Assembly (NCBI RefSeq): GCF_030463565.1
Contig: NC_134653.1
Coordinates: 31,681,150 to 31,745,149, forward strand
Length of the DNA stretch: 64,000 bases
Origin: Pelecanus crispus
Lineage: Eukaryota; Chordata; Aves; Pelecaniformes; Pelecanidae
Direction of reading: 5' to 3'
Positions within the stretch are counted from its first letter, which is position 1. Each line of letters opens with the position of its first letter. The notes below the pieces were generated by a model. The model was not told where the DNA came from, made no database searches, and saw only the letters and a program-made list of their open reading frames with translations. Shown here in pieces: positions 54,301-64,000 of this stretch. Both the position numbers and the translations under genes were made by a program.

Positions 54301-56709
54301 CAGCTTTCTTAACTTCCAGGCACCGCATTATATTGATGAAAGTCTAAAGATGCATTATTCTTCCCCCAACAGAAGGCATCACCACCTAAGTGCCCACAGA
54401 CAGCAGCACAGCGAAAGAGGAGAAAAGCAAGGAGCGCAAGTTTAGAAAAGAGGAAATAAGTGAATGAGAAACTGGGGTGGGAGGCCAACTTGCTGTTCTA
54501 CCTGGTTGGGGCCAAAAGTTTACAGGCCTAGTGCAGGAAGGACTGGTGAAAGGGTAGGCAGGAGTTAGGAAGGCAGGGGAGAGGGAGGTTAGGAATTGGT
54601 AAGAGCAGAGGATAGAGCCCTTACAAATGCATGCAGCAAATAAAACAGGATTTTGTATTTCATATAGCTATTTATCCACTTACGTGACAATAGGAACCGA
54701 ACATGTAGTAAAGAGACTGAAATCTGCTGCACTGCAATCAGGGTCACAGCAGCAATTTACATCACACTGTGCCACCAACAGATCACAAACACACAGCTTG
54801 GCAACTGGAGGAGAGATTTAAATTAGAATTAGAACTTTACACATTACAGCATGTTCCCTAACACTTTCATTTTTCACCTTGCCTTATTTTTGACAATGGT
54901 CAGAAGTCTATATCCAAATTCACATGCTTTTTTTTTTTTTTTAAGTCATTTTTAAAAGCCATCTTTTCTGCTACTTAGCAAATCTATTTGGAACACAATA
55001 ACAAACCCAAGGGCATACTAAAATCTGATGGTGTGTGCCCTGTGAAATCAGAAAAGCAACTTAATAGGCATTTTGAAGGTATGAAAATATACTCAGCTCT
55101 GCAGAGGAAACAAACAAAAAAAAGAGATACAAACCAGGTATGCTTATCTACTTGTTTCAGCTTATTGGGAAGAAAAAAAAAAACCAAACATTTTAATAGA
55201 GCAGTGAGATGTTTACAAGTATTGAGCATGTCCCAGAGTCCAGGAATATATTTTCCTGACGTACCAACATAACCATAGTTGACTTCTTTGAAATTGTTTT
55301 TTGTCTGTCTTTAGATACTGTAAAATACTGTAATAATACAGAAAGTAATTGCTAGCAATACTGTAAACCCTCTCAATAAAATACATTTGGCAACTTCTTA
55401 AAACATTTTTAGGTTTTCAAGTTTATAAATTCAAAGAACAGATATTACTCTACTGAACTGTTTAGAAGAGTTGCTGTTCTATAATAACTCTGAACTTAAG
55501 AATAGCACAGGATGTAGAAAATGAAGACAAGCACTCTGTAGGCAAGACATTCAAAGAACGTTCATTTTCATAACTACTGCTTCTTTTATTTCAACTTGAC
55601 TATTGCCTATTTCTCTATGGCTTCCTGGATGCTCTCTGACCATCTGAACAGTATCCAGGTATTTCCTGGAATCTCTGAAGTTCTGACTGTTCTGTTAGCT
55701 GAGTTTAGCACTGGAATCCTTAGATCACCATGTAAACAAGAGAAGTTTAAAAACAAGAGAAGTTTAAACATGGATGATTAGATTGCACAGTTATGTCTCT
55801 GAGATCAGGGATTTAAGTCTCTTTTCCTGAAGGAGGCACACACTGGGACATGATTTAATTTGGCAAGTAATCTAGGGAAGCTGAACCTATGGCAACAACA
55901 CTGGGAAATCAAAAGTTAAATAGAAGTATACCTGCCAGTTAGAAGACAGTGGGAAAGACCTACTGATAGCACAATATCAAAAACTTGTGATCTGTATTGC
56001 CATATCACCACTACACATCCACAGAGCTGGGGATGAATTAGGAGTCTTGGGGCAAACTGTGTGTGGATCCAGCTTGCTGTGTAAGTGGAGATTTCCAAGC
56101 ACATTTGGGGTGAACCTGGGCCTCCTCTGCGAGGCCAAGCTCTGCCCGGTGGGCTCAGAGCAGGGTGCTGGGTGGACAGAAGAGCCTGCCCTCCATCAGC
56201 GCCGACTCACAGGACCGTGCATGCTGGCATCAGTGTGCCCAGTACCCGAAGGCTATGTAGGGCTTGCTGAGCCTGCCTTTCTGAGGAGGCTCCGAGCCTT
56301 GGCTGGAGAGGGGGGCTGCTAGAAAGGGGTGCAGCACAGCCCCCGTAAGTCCCCGGGGGACCCCAGGGAGAAGCAGGGCAGCTGCCGCACGGGCTTGTCC
56401 CAGCCCCGGGCGGCTGCAATGGGAGCCGAAGGGTGGGCAAGGGCCCAGCGACAACAGGAGGCCCGAGAGAGGCCGTGAGCAGGGCTTCCCTTAGTCCGGG
56501 AAGAGCCGCCGGTGACCCGCAGACCCCGCCCCGCAGCACCCCACCGGGCACCCACCGTCCGTGACCGGGGCCGGCCCGCTGCGGGGCCGCGCCCGGACGT
56601 CAGCACGGGGGTCCGGTGCCGCCGCGGGCTCCACGCTCGGCTCCGCTGCCCGGAGCGGCGGCAGCAGGAGGAGGAGGAGGAGAGCCCCGAGCCTCAGCGC
56701 CGCCGCCAT
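42211..56709 (-). CDS. TCTN1: Tectonic-1 (14 coding exons, 564 aa)
   Basis: Tectonic-1 is a secretory-pathway protein of the ciliary transition-zone MKS/B9 complex, needed for cilium assembly and Hedgehog signalling; human TCTN1 is a Joubert syndrome gene. The 14 exons (listed separately) sum to 1,695 nt, phases agree at every junction, and the length fits the family (human about 570-590). Residues 1-22 are a leucine-rich signal peptide, then comes a Pro/Ala-rich linker to about 50. The cysteine-rich tectonic signature [21 protein letters not shown] lies at about 55-75, in substance the same as in mammals. The tectonic (DUF1619) region follows, with signatures [35 protein letters not shown] and [13 protein letters not shown], ending [10 protein letters not shown]-glycosylation sequons are N185-ET, N266-IT and N505-VT. 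One intron is U12-type AT-AC. Transcription converges on HVCN1. Confidence 0.97.
42708..42833 (-). CDS. TCTN1: TCTN1 coding exon 13
   Basis: 126 nt, residues 476-517, phase 0 on both sides. It contains [20 protein letters not shown], one of the most conserved blocks of the family, with sequon N505-VT. The acceptor is CTTTCAG|AGC and the donor CAG|GTATGT. Confidence 0.96.
43891..44047 (-). CDS. TCTN1: TCTN1 coding exon 12
   Basis: 157 nt, residues 423-475. It contains [21 protein letters not shown] long pyrimidine tract (T12) precedes the acceptor CTGGAAG|A. The donor is CAG|GTGAAA. Confidence 0.95.
44306..44446 (-). CDS. TCTN1: TCTN1 coding exon 11
   Basis: 141 nt, residues 376-422 plus two bases. 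It reads [20 protein letters not shown] and onward to SGCKLR. The upstream splice site ends in AC rather than AG (TTAC|ATCTGG): the first A completes G376, giving the family motif GSGIIQ. The donor is ACG|GTAAGA. Confidence 0.94.
44447..44784 (-). other. U12-type AT-AC intron of TCTN1
   Basis: 338 nt. The 5' splice site is ATATCCTTT (44,784 downward), a full match to the minor-spliceosome AT-AC consensus. The 3' site is TTAC|A at 44,447. A branch-site candidate CCCTTTAAC lies at 44,457-44,465 with the branch A at 44,458, 11 nt before the intron end, the short spacing typical of U12 introns. Splicing here, and at no GT-AG alternative that I could find, restores the conserved RPQ-GSGIIQ junction. 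Confidence 0.92.
44785..44867 (-). CDS. TCTN1: TCTN1 coding exon 10
   Basis: 83 nt, residues 349-375 plus two bases (GG). It encodes [20 protein letters not shown]. The exon also contains CCT|GTAAGAG, a U2-type donor look-alike that would truncate it by 26 nt. The real end is ACAAGG|ATATCC. Confidence 0.93.
45251..45376 (-). CDS. TCTN1: TCTN1 coding exon 9
   Basis: 126 nt, residues 307-348, phase 0 on both sides. It encodes [14 protein letters not shown] and a predicted beta-rich stretch through [13 protein letters not shown]. The acceptor is TTTCAG|GTGAG and the donor CAG|GTAACT. Confidence 0.96.
46390..46515 (-). CDS. TCTN1: TCTN1 coding exon 8
   Basis: 126 nt, residues 265-306, phase 0. 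It begins [14 protein letters not shown] with sequon N266-IT and ends LCVNIVLG. The acceptor is TTTTTCAG|GTTAAT. The donor is taken as GGG|GTAGGT because it keeps phase 0 into exon 9. Confidence 0.93.
46940..46960 (-). CDS. TCTN1: TCTN1 coding exon 7 (21-nt microexon)
   Basis: Seven codons (VPKSSQM), residues 258-264, between a strong acceptor (TTGTCCTCTAG|GTACCC) and a strong donor (ATG|GTAAGT). It aligns with VPDSRKK of the human protein, so it is a conserved microexon, not noise. Being in phase 0 and 21 nt long, it can be skipped without a frameshift. Confidence 0.92.
46961..50027 (-). other. TCTN1 intron 6 (3.1 kb)
   Basis: No exon or known repeat recognised on either strand. The open frames at 48,022-48,408 (minus) and 48,423-48,737 (plus) lack conserved content. 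Confidence 0.8.
50028..50137 (-). CDS. TCTN1: TCTN1 coding exon 6
   Basis: 110 nt, residues 221-257. It encodes [20 protein letters not shown] and ends SSILA. The acceptor is TTCCAG|GGTTTT and the donor GCA|GTAAGT. Confidence 0.95.
51036..51123 (-). CDS. TCTN1: TCTN1 coding exon 5
   Basis: 88 nt, residues 192-220 plus one base. It encodes [16 protein letters not shown], aligning with YGVPLQTSDSFLRFPS of human. The acceptor is TTTGACAG|TATGG and the donor CAG|GTTAGA. Confidence 0.96.
51534..51700 (-). CDS. TCTN1: TCTN1 coding exon 4
   Basis: 167 nt, residues 136-191. It begins YKQALSF and is the least conserved central block, serine-rich ([11 protein letters not shown]). It ends DVNETYRYE with sequon N185-ET. 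The acceptor is TTTTGACAG|AT and the donor GAG|GTAAAT. Confidence 0.94.
52461..52591 (-). CDS. TCTN1: TCTN1 coding exon 3
   Basis: 131 nt, residues 92-135 plus one base. It encodes [20 protein letters not shown] and the [11 protein letters not shown] block, both tectonic-family hallmarks. The acceptor is TTTGCAG|AGGTG and the donor ACT|GTAAGT. Confidence 0.96.
52592..54683 (-). other. TCTN1 intron 2 (2.1 kb)
   Basis: No exon or known repeat recognised. The open frame at 53,023-53,367 (minus) has no conserved content. Confidence 0.8.
54684..54804 (-). CDS. TCTN1: TCTN1 coding exon 2 (cysteine-rich signature)
   Basis: 121 nt, residues 52-91 plus two bases. It holds [14 protein letters not shown] and [10 protein letters not shown], the cysteine cluster that defines tectonics, followed by [14 protein letters not shown]. 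The acceptor is CTCCTCCAG|TTGCC and the donor CAC|GTAAGT. Confidence 0.96.
54805..56555 (-). other. TCTN1 intron 1 (1.75 kb)
   Basis: Contains a direct tandem duplication at 55,734-55,767 and a T16 run near 54,930. No exon recognised. Its last 100 bp towards exon 1 are part of the CpG island. Confidence 0.8.
55734..55767 (+). repeat. 17-bp tandem duplication
   Basis: AAACAAGAGAAGTTTAA occurs twice without mismatch, directly adjoining, in TCTN1 intron 1. Confidence 0.9.
56556..56709 (-). CDS. TCTN1: TCTN1 coding exon 1 (signal peptide)
   Basis: 154 nt, residues 1-51 plus one base. [20 protein letters not shown] is a signal peptide whose core Leu run is coded by a CTC repeat, then a Pro/Ala/Arg linker ends APVTD. 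The ATG lies in GCCGCCATGG, an ideal Kozak context. The donor is ACG|GTGGGT. Confidence 0.95.
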
Positions 56710-56724
56710 GGCGGCTGCTCCCCG

Positions 56725-56739
56725 GCCGCCCCTAGCAAC
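56725..56739. promoter_or_regulatory. X-box-like RFX site upstream of TCTN1
   Basis: GCCGCC-CCT-AGCAAC fits the X-box consensus GTNRCC-N(0-3)-RGYAAC with a single mismatch (T to C at base 2). A separate half-site GTTGCC sits at 56,746-56,751. RFX factors drive ciliary genes through such sites, usually close to the start. It is 16-30 bp upstream of the TCTN1 ATG. Binding is inference. Confidence 0.55.
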
Positions 56740-56763
56740 GGCGCGGTTGCCAGGGAGCGCGGA

Positions 56764-56842
56764 GCATCACGGGAAGGGCGCGGTCCCTCCGCGGGGCATC
56801 ACGGGAAGCGAGGGGCCTGCGGCCGCGGGGCACCATGGGAAG
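56764..56842 (-). promoter_or_regulatory. Three TTCCC(A/G)TG(A/G)TGC-type motifs
   Basis: The plus strand has GCATCACGGGAAG at 56,764-56,776 and 56,796-56,808 and GCACCATGGGAAG at 56,830-56,842. On the minus strand they read CTTCCCGTGATGC, the same again, and CTTCCCATGGTGC. They resemble the TTCCCA-GATGC core bound by ZNF143/THAP11-HCF1 in many vertebrate promoters. Spacings are 32 and 34 bp, about three helical turns. Confidence 0.5.
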
Positions 56843-56950
56843 GGGGTGGGTGCCATGGCGAGCGGCGAGGGGAGGCCGGGCTCGGTGAGGAGCTCTGCGG
56901 CCGTCTCTGGCTGCTATCTCTCGCCACCCTCAGCGCAGGGAGACTTGGGG

Positions 56951-59900
56951 TGAGGCCACACGCTGGGCCTTTGGCTGGTCATGGCCTCCTGTAAGGCTGC
57001 CCTGCTCGCCTCGCCGCTGCTATCGTGGTGGTCTCAGGCGTCCGCCCGTGCCACCCATTGCCTTCAGAAACAGCCCAGCGCGGCGGTGATCTGGGCGTCA
57101 GTGGCTCCTCAGTACCAAGCCAAGGACAATAGGAAGAGGTTTAAGGTGTAGCAACCCAAGTGTAAGCCATGTACGTGGTTTGGGCAAAAATACTATTGGA
57201 AGGCCATACACAAAAAACAAATATGGGGAATGGCCCCTCGTGAGCTGTAAAATCCTATGTTTAGCATATTTTTGCAACTTCAGTAACCTGCTTTTCTCAA
57301 TCTTTAACCTGCTTTTCTCAATTTTTAAAGTCTTACCAATTTCTCCTTTTGACAATGCTGTGGGTCCTTAATGCTCAGTGTGCATACTCATGAATTCATC
57401 TTGTTAGTAATCTTGTAATATATATAGGTATTTTTACATTCATTTGAAAAACTGAGCTAGAGAGTGACTAAATGATCAGGGTTCCTTAAGGCTGTCTTAC
57501 AAATGTTAACATCCAGGCTTCAGTTCCAACCAAGAGAGAACTTTTTAAACTTAAACTTGCGGAAGTTTGTGTTCCGCATGATCTGATAAAAAGCAACTTT
57601 ACAACATTTGTTCCTGCATCAAACTGACAAGTACATTGTTACACGGTGTTTCTTATTTTTCTGACCAGGTTCATTCTTACCGTCTTGAAGGGTAGCCGAC
57701 AAAAGCTTTAAGACCACAAGAGGGCACATTCTCTTCTACGTTTAATACACTCGACCACTCTCCATGCCAGTCACAACATCTGAACAGCACAACTTCATGC
57801 CAGCATGCAAATTTAGTACGTTGGAGATGTTCCAGCTTCTTCTATTGGAAACTGACATAATTCCACAGTGCACAGTCTCTTTGTCACTTCTTTGCACTGT
57901 CCTCTGCTGCACAAGAGCCAATTATTGACAAAGGTGTTGATGAGTTAACGCAAGACAGACTCTTGTCTGCTGCATGCAGTACAAGGCTACCAAGGTCATT
58001 TGATATTATCAAAGAGCTGGTAACTTAGGATGGATTTGAAATAGCTCCATATTACGTGGCAAAATCCTGGAGTTATCCTTCCCCTTGGAAAGACCTCATT
58101 CTTCTAAGGACACAGCGACATGAAGGTGAGAATCCACTGCACTCCATTGTACGTCAGACCTCTGTGTGCCATCCATGCAGTAATAGTCTCACCTGGGTCT
58201 CCATTCTGCATTGCTGCTGTTAAAACAAACATAACCCAAAGTTATTGCATTTGTCTTTTTCCTTGAGGAAGAAGAACTGATGTATTTGGTCTCTGTTTCT
58301 TTGCTGTTTCTGAGATTATTTTGATTCAACTGGAAACATTCATGCATTTCCTTTCAATAAGGTCTCCTAAATTATGTTACTAGTGTTGGGGCTTTTTTCA
58401 GGCTTGAAGAGTAACAGTAACTTCAAGTACACTTCCATTTTTGAAAAGTGACTGTAAAAATGGCATCATAGGACCACTCCTTTTTGCTTCTGACTAAGGC
58501 TGAGCCAGGACTGGCTGCAGCCATAGAAGGACTATGAGCCTATATTTGGAGGAAATAATGGGAATCTTTAAAAAGCAGTATCTTTCATTGTCCCACAGCA
58601 GAGAAACATGTTGACTTTGCCAGTTTACTCATTTAGATTTGCATATTCCTAGCTATGTTCAGGACAGATACTGGTGCACTACTCTGAAAACTCTAGTGGC
58701 TTTGGCCCTGCTTAATAAAGCAGATAGGCACAAGTTGTAGAAGTCAGCTGAGGACTTGTTTGCACCTAGCAGATCTAGAAGTCTTGCAGCTTCAAGAAGG
58801 AGGCCTTAGGCAGGGATCACAGTCTCCTACGTAAAGGAGGCTTGTTTTCCTGCCTGTTAAAAGGCAAGTGAAGCTCTTTACTTTTGTCACTATTAAGTGA
58901 GTGAAGTTTCCGCATGCTCTTGCTTGAGGGAAAGTAAAACAGATTTTGGAGTTCTACTTCTAATTGCTGTGGTGCTTGTCTCAGCTGGGAGAGGCAAGCC
59001 TGCAGGAAAGAACAGTTTGAGCACGTGGCTGCTCTTTCTTTCACTGCCATGTGTTTGAGATCGGACATCTCTCTGGGTGAAGCCGACTTAGGGGCTACAG
59101 TCCCTTGAACTTCCTTGACTAATCTCCTATACGCTACATATGGTCAGTTAACAAGGATGAAGATGTTTCTCCTACCTAGAAGTCCTGCAAATTTTGAAAC
59201 TTGGAATTTAGTTTGCAGGCTTGGAGGGAGAGTGGTGCTTAGTTTATTGTTCATCATCATTGGTCATATTCTGTCTTCTGTATCACTTGTTCAGCTGCAG
59301 TGTCATGAGATAAGTAATATTGAAGCACCCCTACTTGTTAGTTTAGACATTTCTGATGGATTTAAAATCAGGAAAAAGGGCTGTTGACAATGCACAGGGA
59401 AAATATAATTTAATACATTCTTTTTGCATCCAGAATTACTTTGCAAAGCTGATGGTGCACAGGGGACCAGACTCCTAGGTGAAAACCAAGCCTTGCTGAA
59501 ATCTGTGAGCTATTCCCAAGCACAGATTGCACCCTGAATGCATGTGGGCAGGAGCTGGATGAATAAGGAGGTATTACTTCTTACTGTATCTATCATTGAA
59601 ATAGAACAGGTCTGGGCAACTGTTCAATAGCAAAGTATAATGTAATTAATCTGTTTTTCTTATGACCTTTTTTTTCCCCCCAGAAGTTAGGGCTTTACTT
59701 AGACCAACAGTTCACCTAAACCTATCTCCAGTACTTCCTATAAAAGAAGAATAGGACGAACATAGCTGTTGTGTCACTTCAGTTTCCTCTTTATTAATGT
59801 TTAAGTGACTAACTCTGAATTCCTTAACTGTAGGATGTGATAGTTCAATAGTCTTGATGCCTCTCTAGCAATATGTACACACAAACAGAATGCAGTTAGT

Positions 59901-62900
59901 AAAGTCCCTGCAGAAAGAAACATTAAGAAAACAGAAAAAATCCACCTTTGTCATACAGACAAGAAAGGCAAGACAAAAGCCAAGTATAAGAAAAACCATT
60001 TGAAAAATCCCACCACCACAAAAAACACCCTTGCATTAGACTTCTGAAGCAGGTTCCAAAGAGCAAACTCCCCGGTGTGTAGGACAAGATCAGGACATTA
60101 ATAAATAATACATGTTCTCCATCACAGAGATGTTAATTTATCCTATCAACATGAGTTAATAATTAAAAAGGGCACTGTGATCCTCATGTGGGAGGTCCTA
60201 TAAAATGAAAATTTAAGCCGTTTAAGATGCAGTAGATTGCTGTCTATTAAAAAACATGTTAAAGGATTTACTGTATTACTATTTTAATGATATTTTAAGC
60301 AGCAAGATTTTGATGCACATTTAAGCATTATAGTATGGCATTTGCAATCCAAACATTGCAGGATTAAGTCCCATCAAGTGCAGTAAAACCAGGGGAAGTA
60401 ACTGATTATAAACACAAATAAAACTAACACAGATGTCTTTTAGGAAATGCTAAGACTAAGCAAAAAGCACTAGTTACATTTCAGTTTCTCTCATCCAAGC
60501 TTATTTTAACAACTCAGTTAAATTTTTAACTGTATAACTTTCACCACAGCCCTTCCCTTTTGAAATTACTTGAGATTTAAATAGTTTAATTACTTTTACA
60601 CATACAAAATCATTGCTGTTCCTCAGAACAAAAGACACTAGAGTTTTCAGAATAGTGCACCAATATCTGTCCTGAACACAGCTATGAATATGTAAATTCA
60701 AGTGAGTAAACTGGCAAAGTCAACATGTTTCTCTGCAGCGGGTCAGTGACAGAAATTCTGCCCATGGACACGTATGCTTTTGATTAAACAGTTTAATTTT
60801 ATTTTTGGACATCTAAACTAACTCAGAGTAGAATTAGCTTAATAACCATAGTCTTCATAAATTACAATGGACGAGGTGTTCAAGCTGGCTGTTGGCTGAC
60901 TGTGGGCTGCTCTTTCTGAACACACCATATACAAGGCTTTTAACTGACTTGGGTTTTATTGTTAGGAAGTTTTTAGTAATAAAATGTGCTCAACAGAGTT
61001 ACTATCATGAAGGAGCTTCTCTAGGAAGTGGTATAATTCCTGTTACTTTAAACTTTTAAAATGAGGAGAAAATCCTAAGACGAAACAGTTTTGTATGTGC
61101 ATTACTTGATCTAAATATGTATTTTCAGCTTGGTGCCATTCAAAACAATTTTACCACTGACCAAAAGTCAGAGTCACCGTTAAACTACAATATTTTGTAT
61201 TTTATAGAGAGGCTGTGGATGACTTGGGTGAGGTTCTAAAGGAATTGAGGGAGAAACCGATACACAAAATAAATCAGCTTTCCAGCATTTCAGACAGCTA
61301 GGATTTGGGAGGTCCTAGTTCACCATCCTGAGATGGTGATCTTCTGGCTCTGCGTCTTCTCTTGACTCTTCCATGTGGAGAAGTCTGGTATCGTTGTCCT
61401 TTTCACATTAGTTTTCTGTGTGATGTTAACTATGCTGTCTGAACTTTGTCTTTTCAAGGCAAACATTGGTTTTGCTGTATGACAGACCACTTTAAAAAAT
61501 CAAGTGGACAGGCATTTAGAGTCAAAACAAAGTCAAATAAGGCTGAAATAAACTGCATTCTGGTCTAGCACAACATTAGCCCTTAAATAAATAGTGAGAA
61601 GCCTGGGCTGTCTCTGTACAGCAGATGGCATTACAGGTAATATTTATCATACTCCAATCCCAAGGCTGAGATAGTAGGGAGGTTGGATTGACGTCAGCTA
61701 CAAGTGAATCAGTCTTAATACAAGCTGAAAAACTGCTTGTGCCTTCAACAGTTGATTACATTGTACAGCACTTCTGCTTAGCGCTCCCCGTTGCATTTAT
61801 TAGTCTGTCTGAGCAAGCCTAGCAGGAAGAGTTAATTTTGTTTTGCAGCTTAAATGAACTGATGTAAATGGATCTTGGACTTTGAGGTGGGAAGATTCCA
61901 CCCAGCTGTAGTAACCAGGGGGATGCCCTTTGCTCCAGTTTTTGTGCCAAATTTGTGCATTTGAGAATTTTAAACAAATACCACTTGGCAGGATATCGAC
62001 CCTCAGGGTACAAGAATAATACTGAGTGAGACAGCAGGGCATGTACTGGGAGGGATTTACAGGGAGGTCTATCAGGACTGATACTCAACAGTGGGGAAAA
62101 ACAATTCTGTCCTATTTCATTAAAAATGGTTGTTCTTTGTCTCACAGGAGCCAAGTGATCCTCTGAATGAAAACCAGTAGCAATTTTTCATCTGCGTACA
62201 GCCATCGTGCAGGAGTGAAGGAGTTCAGCAGAGGTTACTAATTATCATGTAAATGATGTAGTCTTCCTTGGCTGTCTGGGCAGATCTGGGTGGGTGACCA
62301 GGGATGGAGGAGTATGAACCACTGACAGTATGCCTTGGCTTGGGAGCCCTTACTGAAACACAGAGTCATGATCTGCCAAGTGTGTTTGACAGTCTTGTGC
62401 TCATACTGAGTTTCTCAATCTGCGAGCTGTAGCTGATTGGCAAAGCGGTACGGAGAGCGTCCTGTCCAGCTCCAGGAAACACGTTGTGATGAGGTATGGA
62501 GAACTCGGGTTTAGTTGCAAGTGTGGTGGGGCATCACAGGTTGAGAAGCAATGCACACCCAGCCAGTGTAGGACAGATCACCTTGCGCTAACCAGCGCTG
62601 CCTCAGGGCACCCTGGCACCGTAGGCAGTATTGAAGTCTGCTGCGTTAAAGAAAAAGGGGTTAGGCCAGGCTGGACTTACCCTAGAAGGGACCTGGACAA
62701 GAAGGAGGAAGAATGAGAATGAGGGGAGGGAAAGAATGACTCTGTGCGGGAAACTGAAAATATGTGCTTCCCTTTCCTGCTAGAGATACAGGAGAGGGCG
62801 AGGCAGCAATGTCTCCTGCTGGGGTGAGCTACCTTGCAAGTACTGTTTGTCATCTCACACACCCTGACGGGCCTTGGCAGCAGCACACCCTTATCTGCAG

Positions 62901-64000
62901 GATGTTGGCAAATTCGGCTATGTGGCAGTTTCCTAATTCACCAAGGCTGGGCCTGGGCTGCTCTTTGTGTTCCCTGCGCTTTCCTTCTTCCCATTCTAAA
63001 GGGCAGATTAATTTTTTAGTAAGTTTGGATACAATTTCAGCTTTAGGCGGAAAATCTTCATGCGTTGCTTAAGCCTTTAGCAGTTTAAAGGGGAGGACCG
63101 TTGTCTCCGTCAAGATACACAGCGAGTGAAATGCCTACAGTCTCTTAACGCTATTATAATGACGTGCTTTAATAACGTTCCCCGTGGGTTGGGTCCGTGG
63201 AGTATGCCGCACAGCTTTTCCTTTCACTGGAGTCAGCTTGGTGTTCGGGTTTCCCACCTACCTCTGCTTTATTTACACCCGTCTATTGTTTTGTTATTTA
63301 CGTATCTCGGCTTATATAACGCAGCAGCAGCCTCCCTACGCGTGTGCGTGCGGAGGCATTAAATGAATTTGTGTACATTGTGCAGAGCTACTGGCTAGGA
63401 ACTTCCAAAGGGACAAGCCATTTTGCACGCCCACAAGCAGCATGCAAAACCGAGCTGCAGAAGATAAGGAATGGGGCCTTTCTGAACATGGTAGGTCTTT
63501 TAAAAGCGTTGATGCCTTGAAGTTGTCCAGGGGGACATCTGAAAACCAGCTCGCTGCCTCTGTATCACGCTCACCTGCAACTGAAATAATTTTAGTGGTT
63601 TTTGTGTGGTGACTGCATGCTACGGCCTTCTCGTGCGGGTTTTTTTGGCATCTCGTGTCCCTTCCCCAAAATGGATTAATGCTCCGCACTTTCATGGACG
63701 TTCACAGAAACCACACAAACATCACGTGCCGCAGTGAGCTGGCTCTGCCCCGAACTGCACCCTGCCGGGGAAAAACAGGAGGAGTTGGCCTTTAAAAATA
63801 AATTTTTGTGTGGTATGACTCACATAACCTTAATAGCCAGAAAGTACAAACGGCCACCGAGTCCCTTCGAGTTATTTGGAGCACGCAAGACACGCGGCTT
63901 GATATGGGCGTGGAGGGCAGGTATCTGGGTTAGGTGCAGCCTTGCCCCGGTGTTGAAAACGTAATTGGAATAATTACGGGTAAAAACCGGCAGCAAGCCG
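56951..64000. other. Non-coding region upstream of TCTN1
   Basis: I looked for PPTC7, the expected neighbour in mammals, and saw none of its PP2C-type motifs. No exon, tRNA or known transposon is recognisable. A 21-bp tandem duplication lies at 57,284-57,325. CpG content rises slightly after about 63,000. Confidence 0.6.
57284..57325 (+). repeat. 21-bp tandem duplication
   Basis: TAACCTGCTTTTCTCAAT plus CTT or TTT: two adjacent copies (57,284-57,304, 57,305-57,325) differing at one base. Confidence 0.9.

Larger units (their letters stand above)
56470..56950. promoter_or_regulatory. CpG island and TCTN1 promoter
   Basis: A CpG-dense block encloses TCTN1 exon 1 and 240 bp upstream of its ATG. 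It contains an X-box-like RFX element and three GCATCACGGGAAG-type motifs, listed separately. An ATG in strong context on the plus strand (56,855) followed by a donor suggests the promoter may also fire divergently. Confidence 0.75.

Noticed and set aside
56951-64000. PPTC7 expected by mammalian synteny
   Set aside because: None of its PP2C motifs appear in any frame; the gene probably lies beyond the window.

Overview
The window is vertebrate nuclear DNA, almost certainly from a bird. Two 3'-end fragments of CR1 retrotransposons carry the CATAGAATCATAGAATGG end, a fragment resembling an avian endogenous-retrovirus LTR lies in an intron, and introns are fairly compact. Gene order and orientation (PPP1CC +, HVCN1 +, TCTN1 -) are the mirror image of the human 12q24.11 block (TCTN1, HVCN1, PPP1CC). 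The species cannot be fixed from the sequence alone.

Layout. 1-12,550: non-coding upstream DNA with no exon I can recognise. It holds simple repeats, a retrocopy-like AATAAA/poly(A) end near 4.9 kb and a long imperfect hairpin at 10.3-10.5 kb. 12,560-13,800: CpG island and promoter of PPP1CC. 13,496-28,756: PPP1CC, seven coding exons, 323 residues, complete, with a 9.5-kb first intron; 3'UTR to about 29,350 or further. 29,350-34,300: intergenic. 34,300-35,100: a very G+C-rich CpG island, the likely HVCN1 promoter or 5' non-coding exon. 36,325-40,592: HVCN1, five coding exons, 241 residues, with poly(A) signal at 40,856. 42,211-56,709 on the minus strand: TCTN1, fourteen coding exons, 564 residues, convergent with HVCN1. 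56,470-56,950: CpG island and TCTN1 promoter, with an RFX X-box-like element and three copies of a GCATCACGGGAAG-type motif. 56,950-64,000: no recognisable exon.

All three reading frames were rebuilt exon by exon. Splice sites, intron phases and total lengths agree throughout. The genes are not an operon or a functional system: PPP1CC encodes a Ser/Thr phosphatase catalytic subunit, HVCN1 a voltage-gated proton channel, TCTN1 a ciliary transition-zone protein. Their linkage is old vertebrate synteny.

The most notable structures are: (i) a textbook U12-type AT-AC intron in TCTN1, without which the conserved frame cannot be joined; (ii) a latent donor in the last PPP1CC exon, at the position used in mammals to make the testis gamma2 isoform, with a possible acceptor and short in-frame exon downstream; (iii) the hairpin at 10.3-10.5 kb; (iv) the ciliary-type promoter architecture of TCTN1. 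I found no evidence of a novel biological system such as a defence island, gene cluster or mobile replicon.
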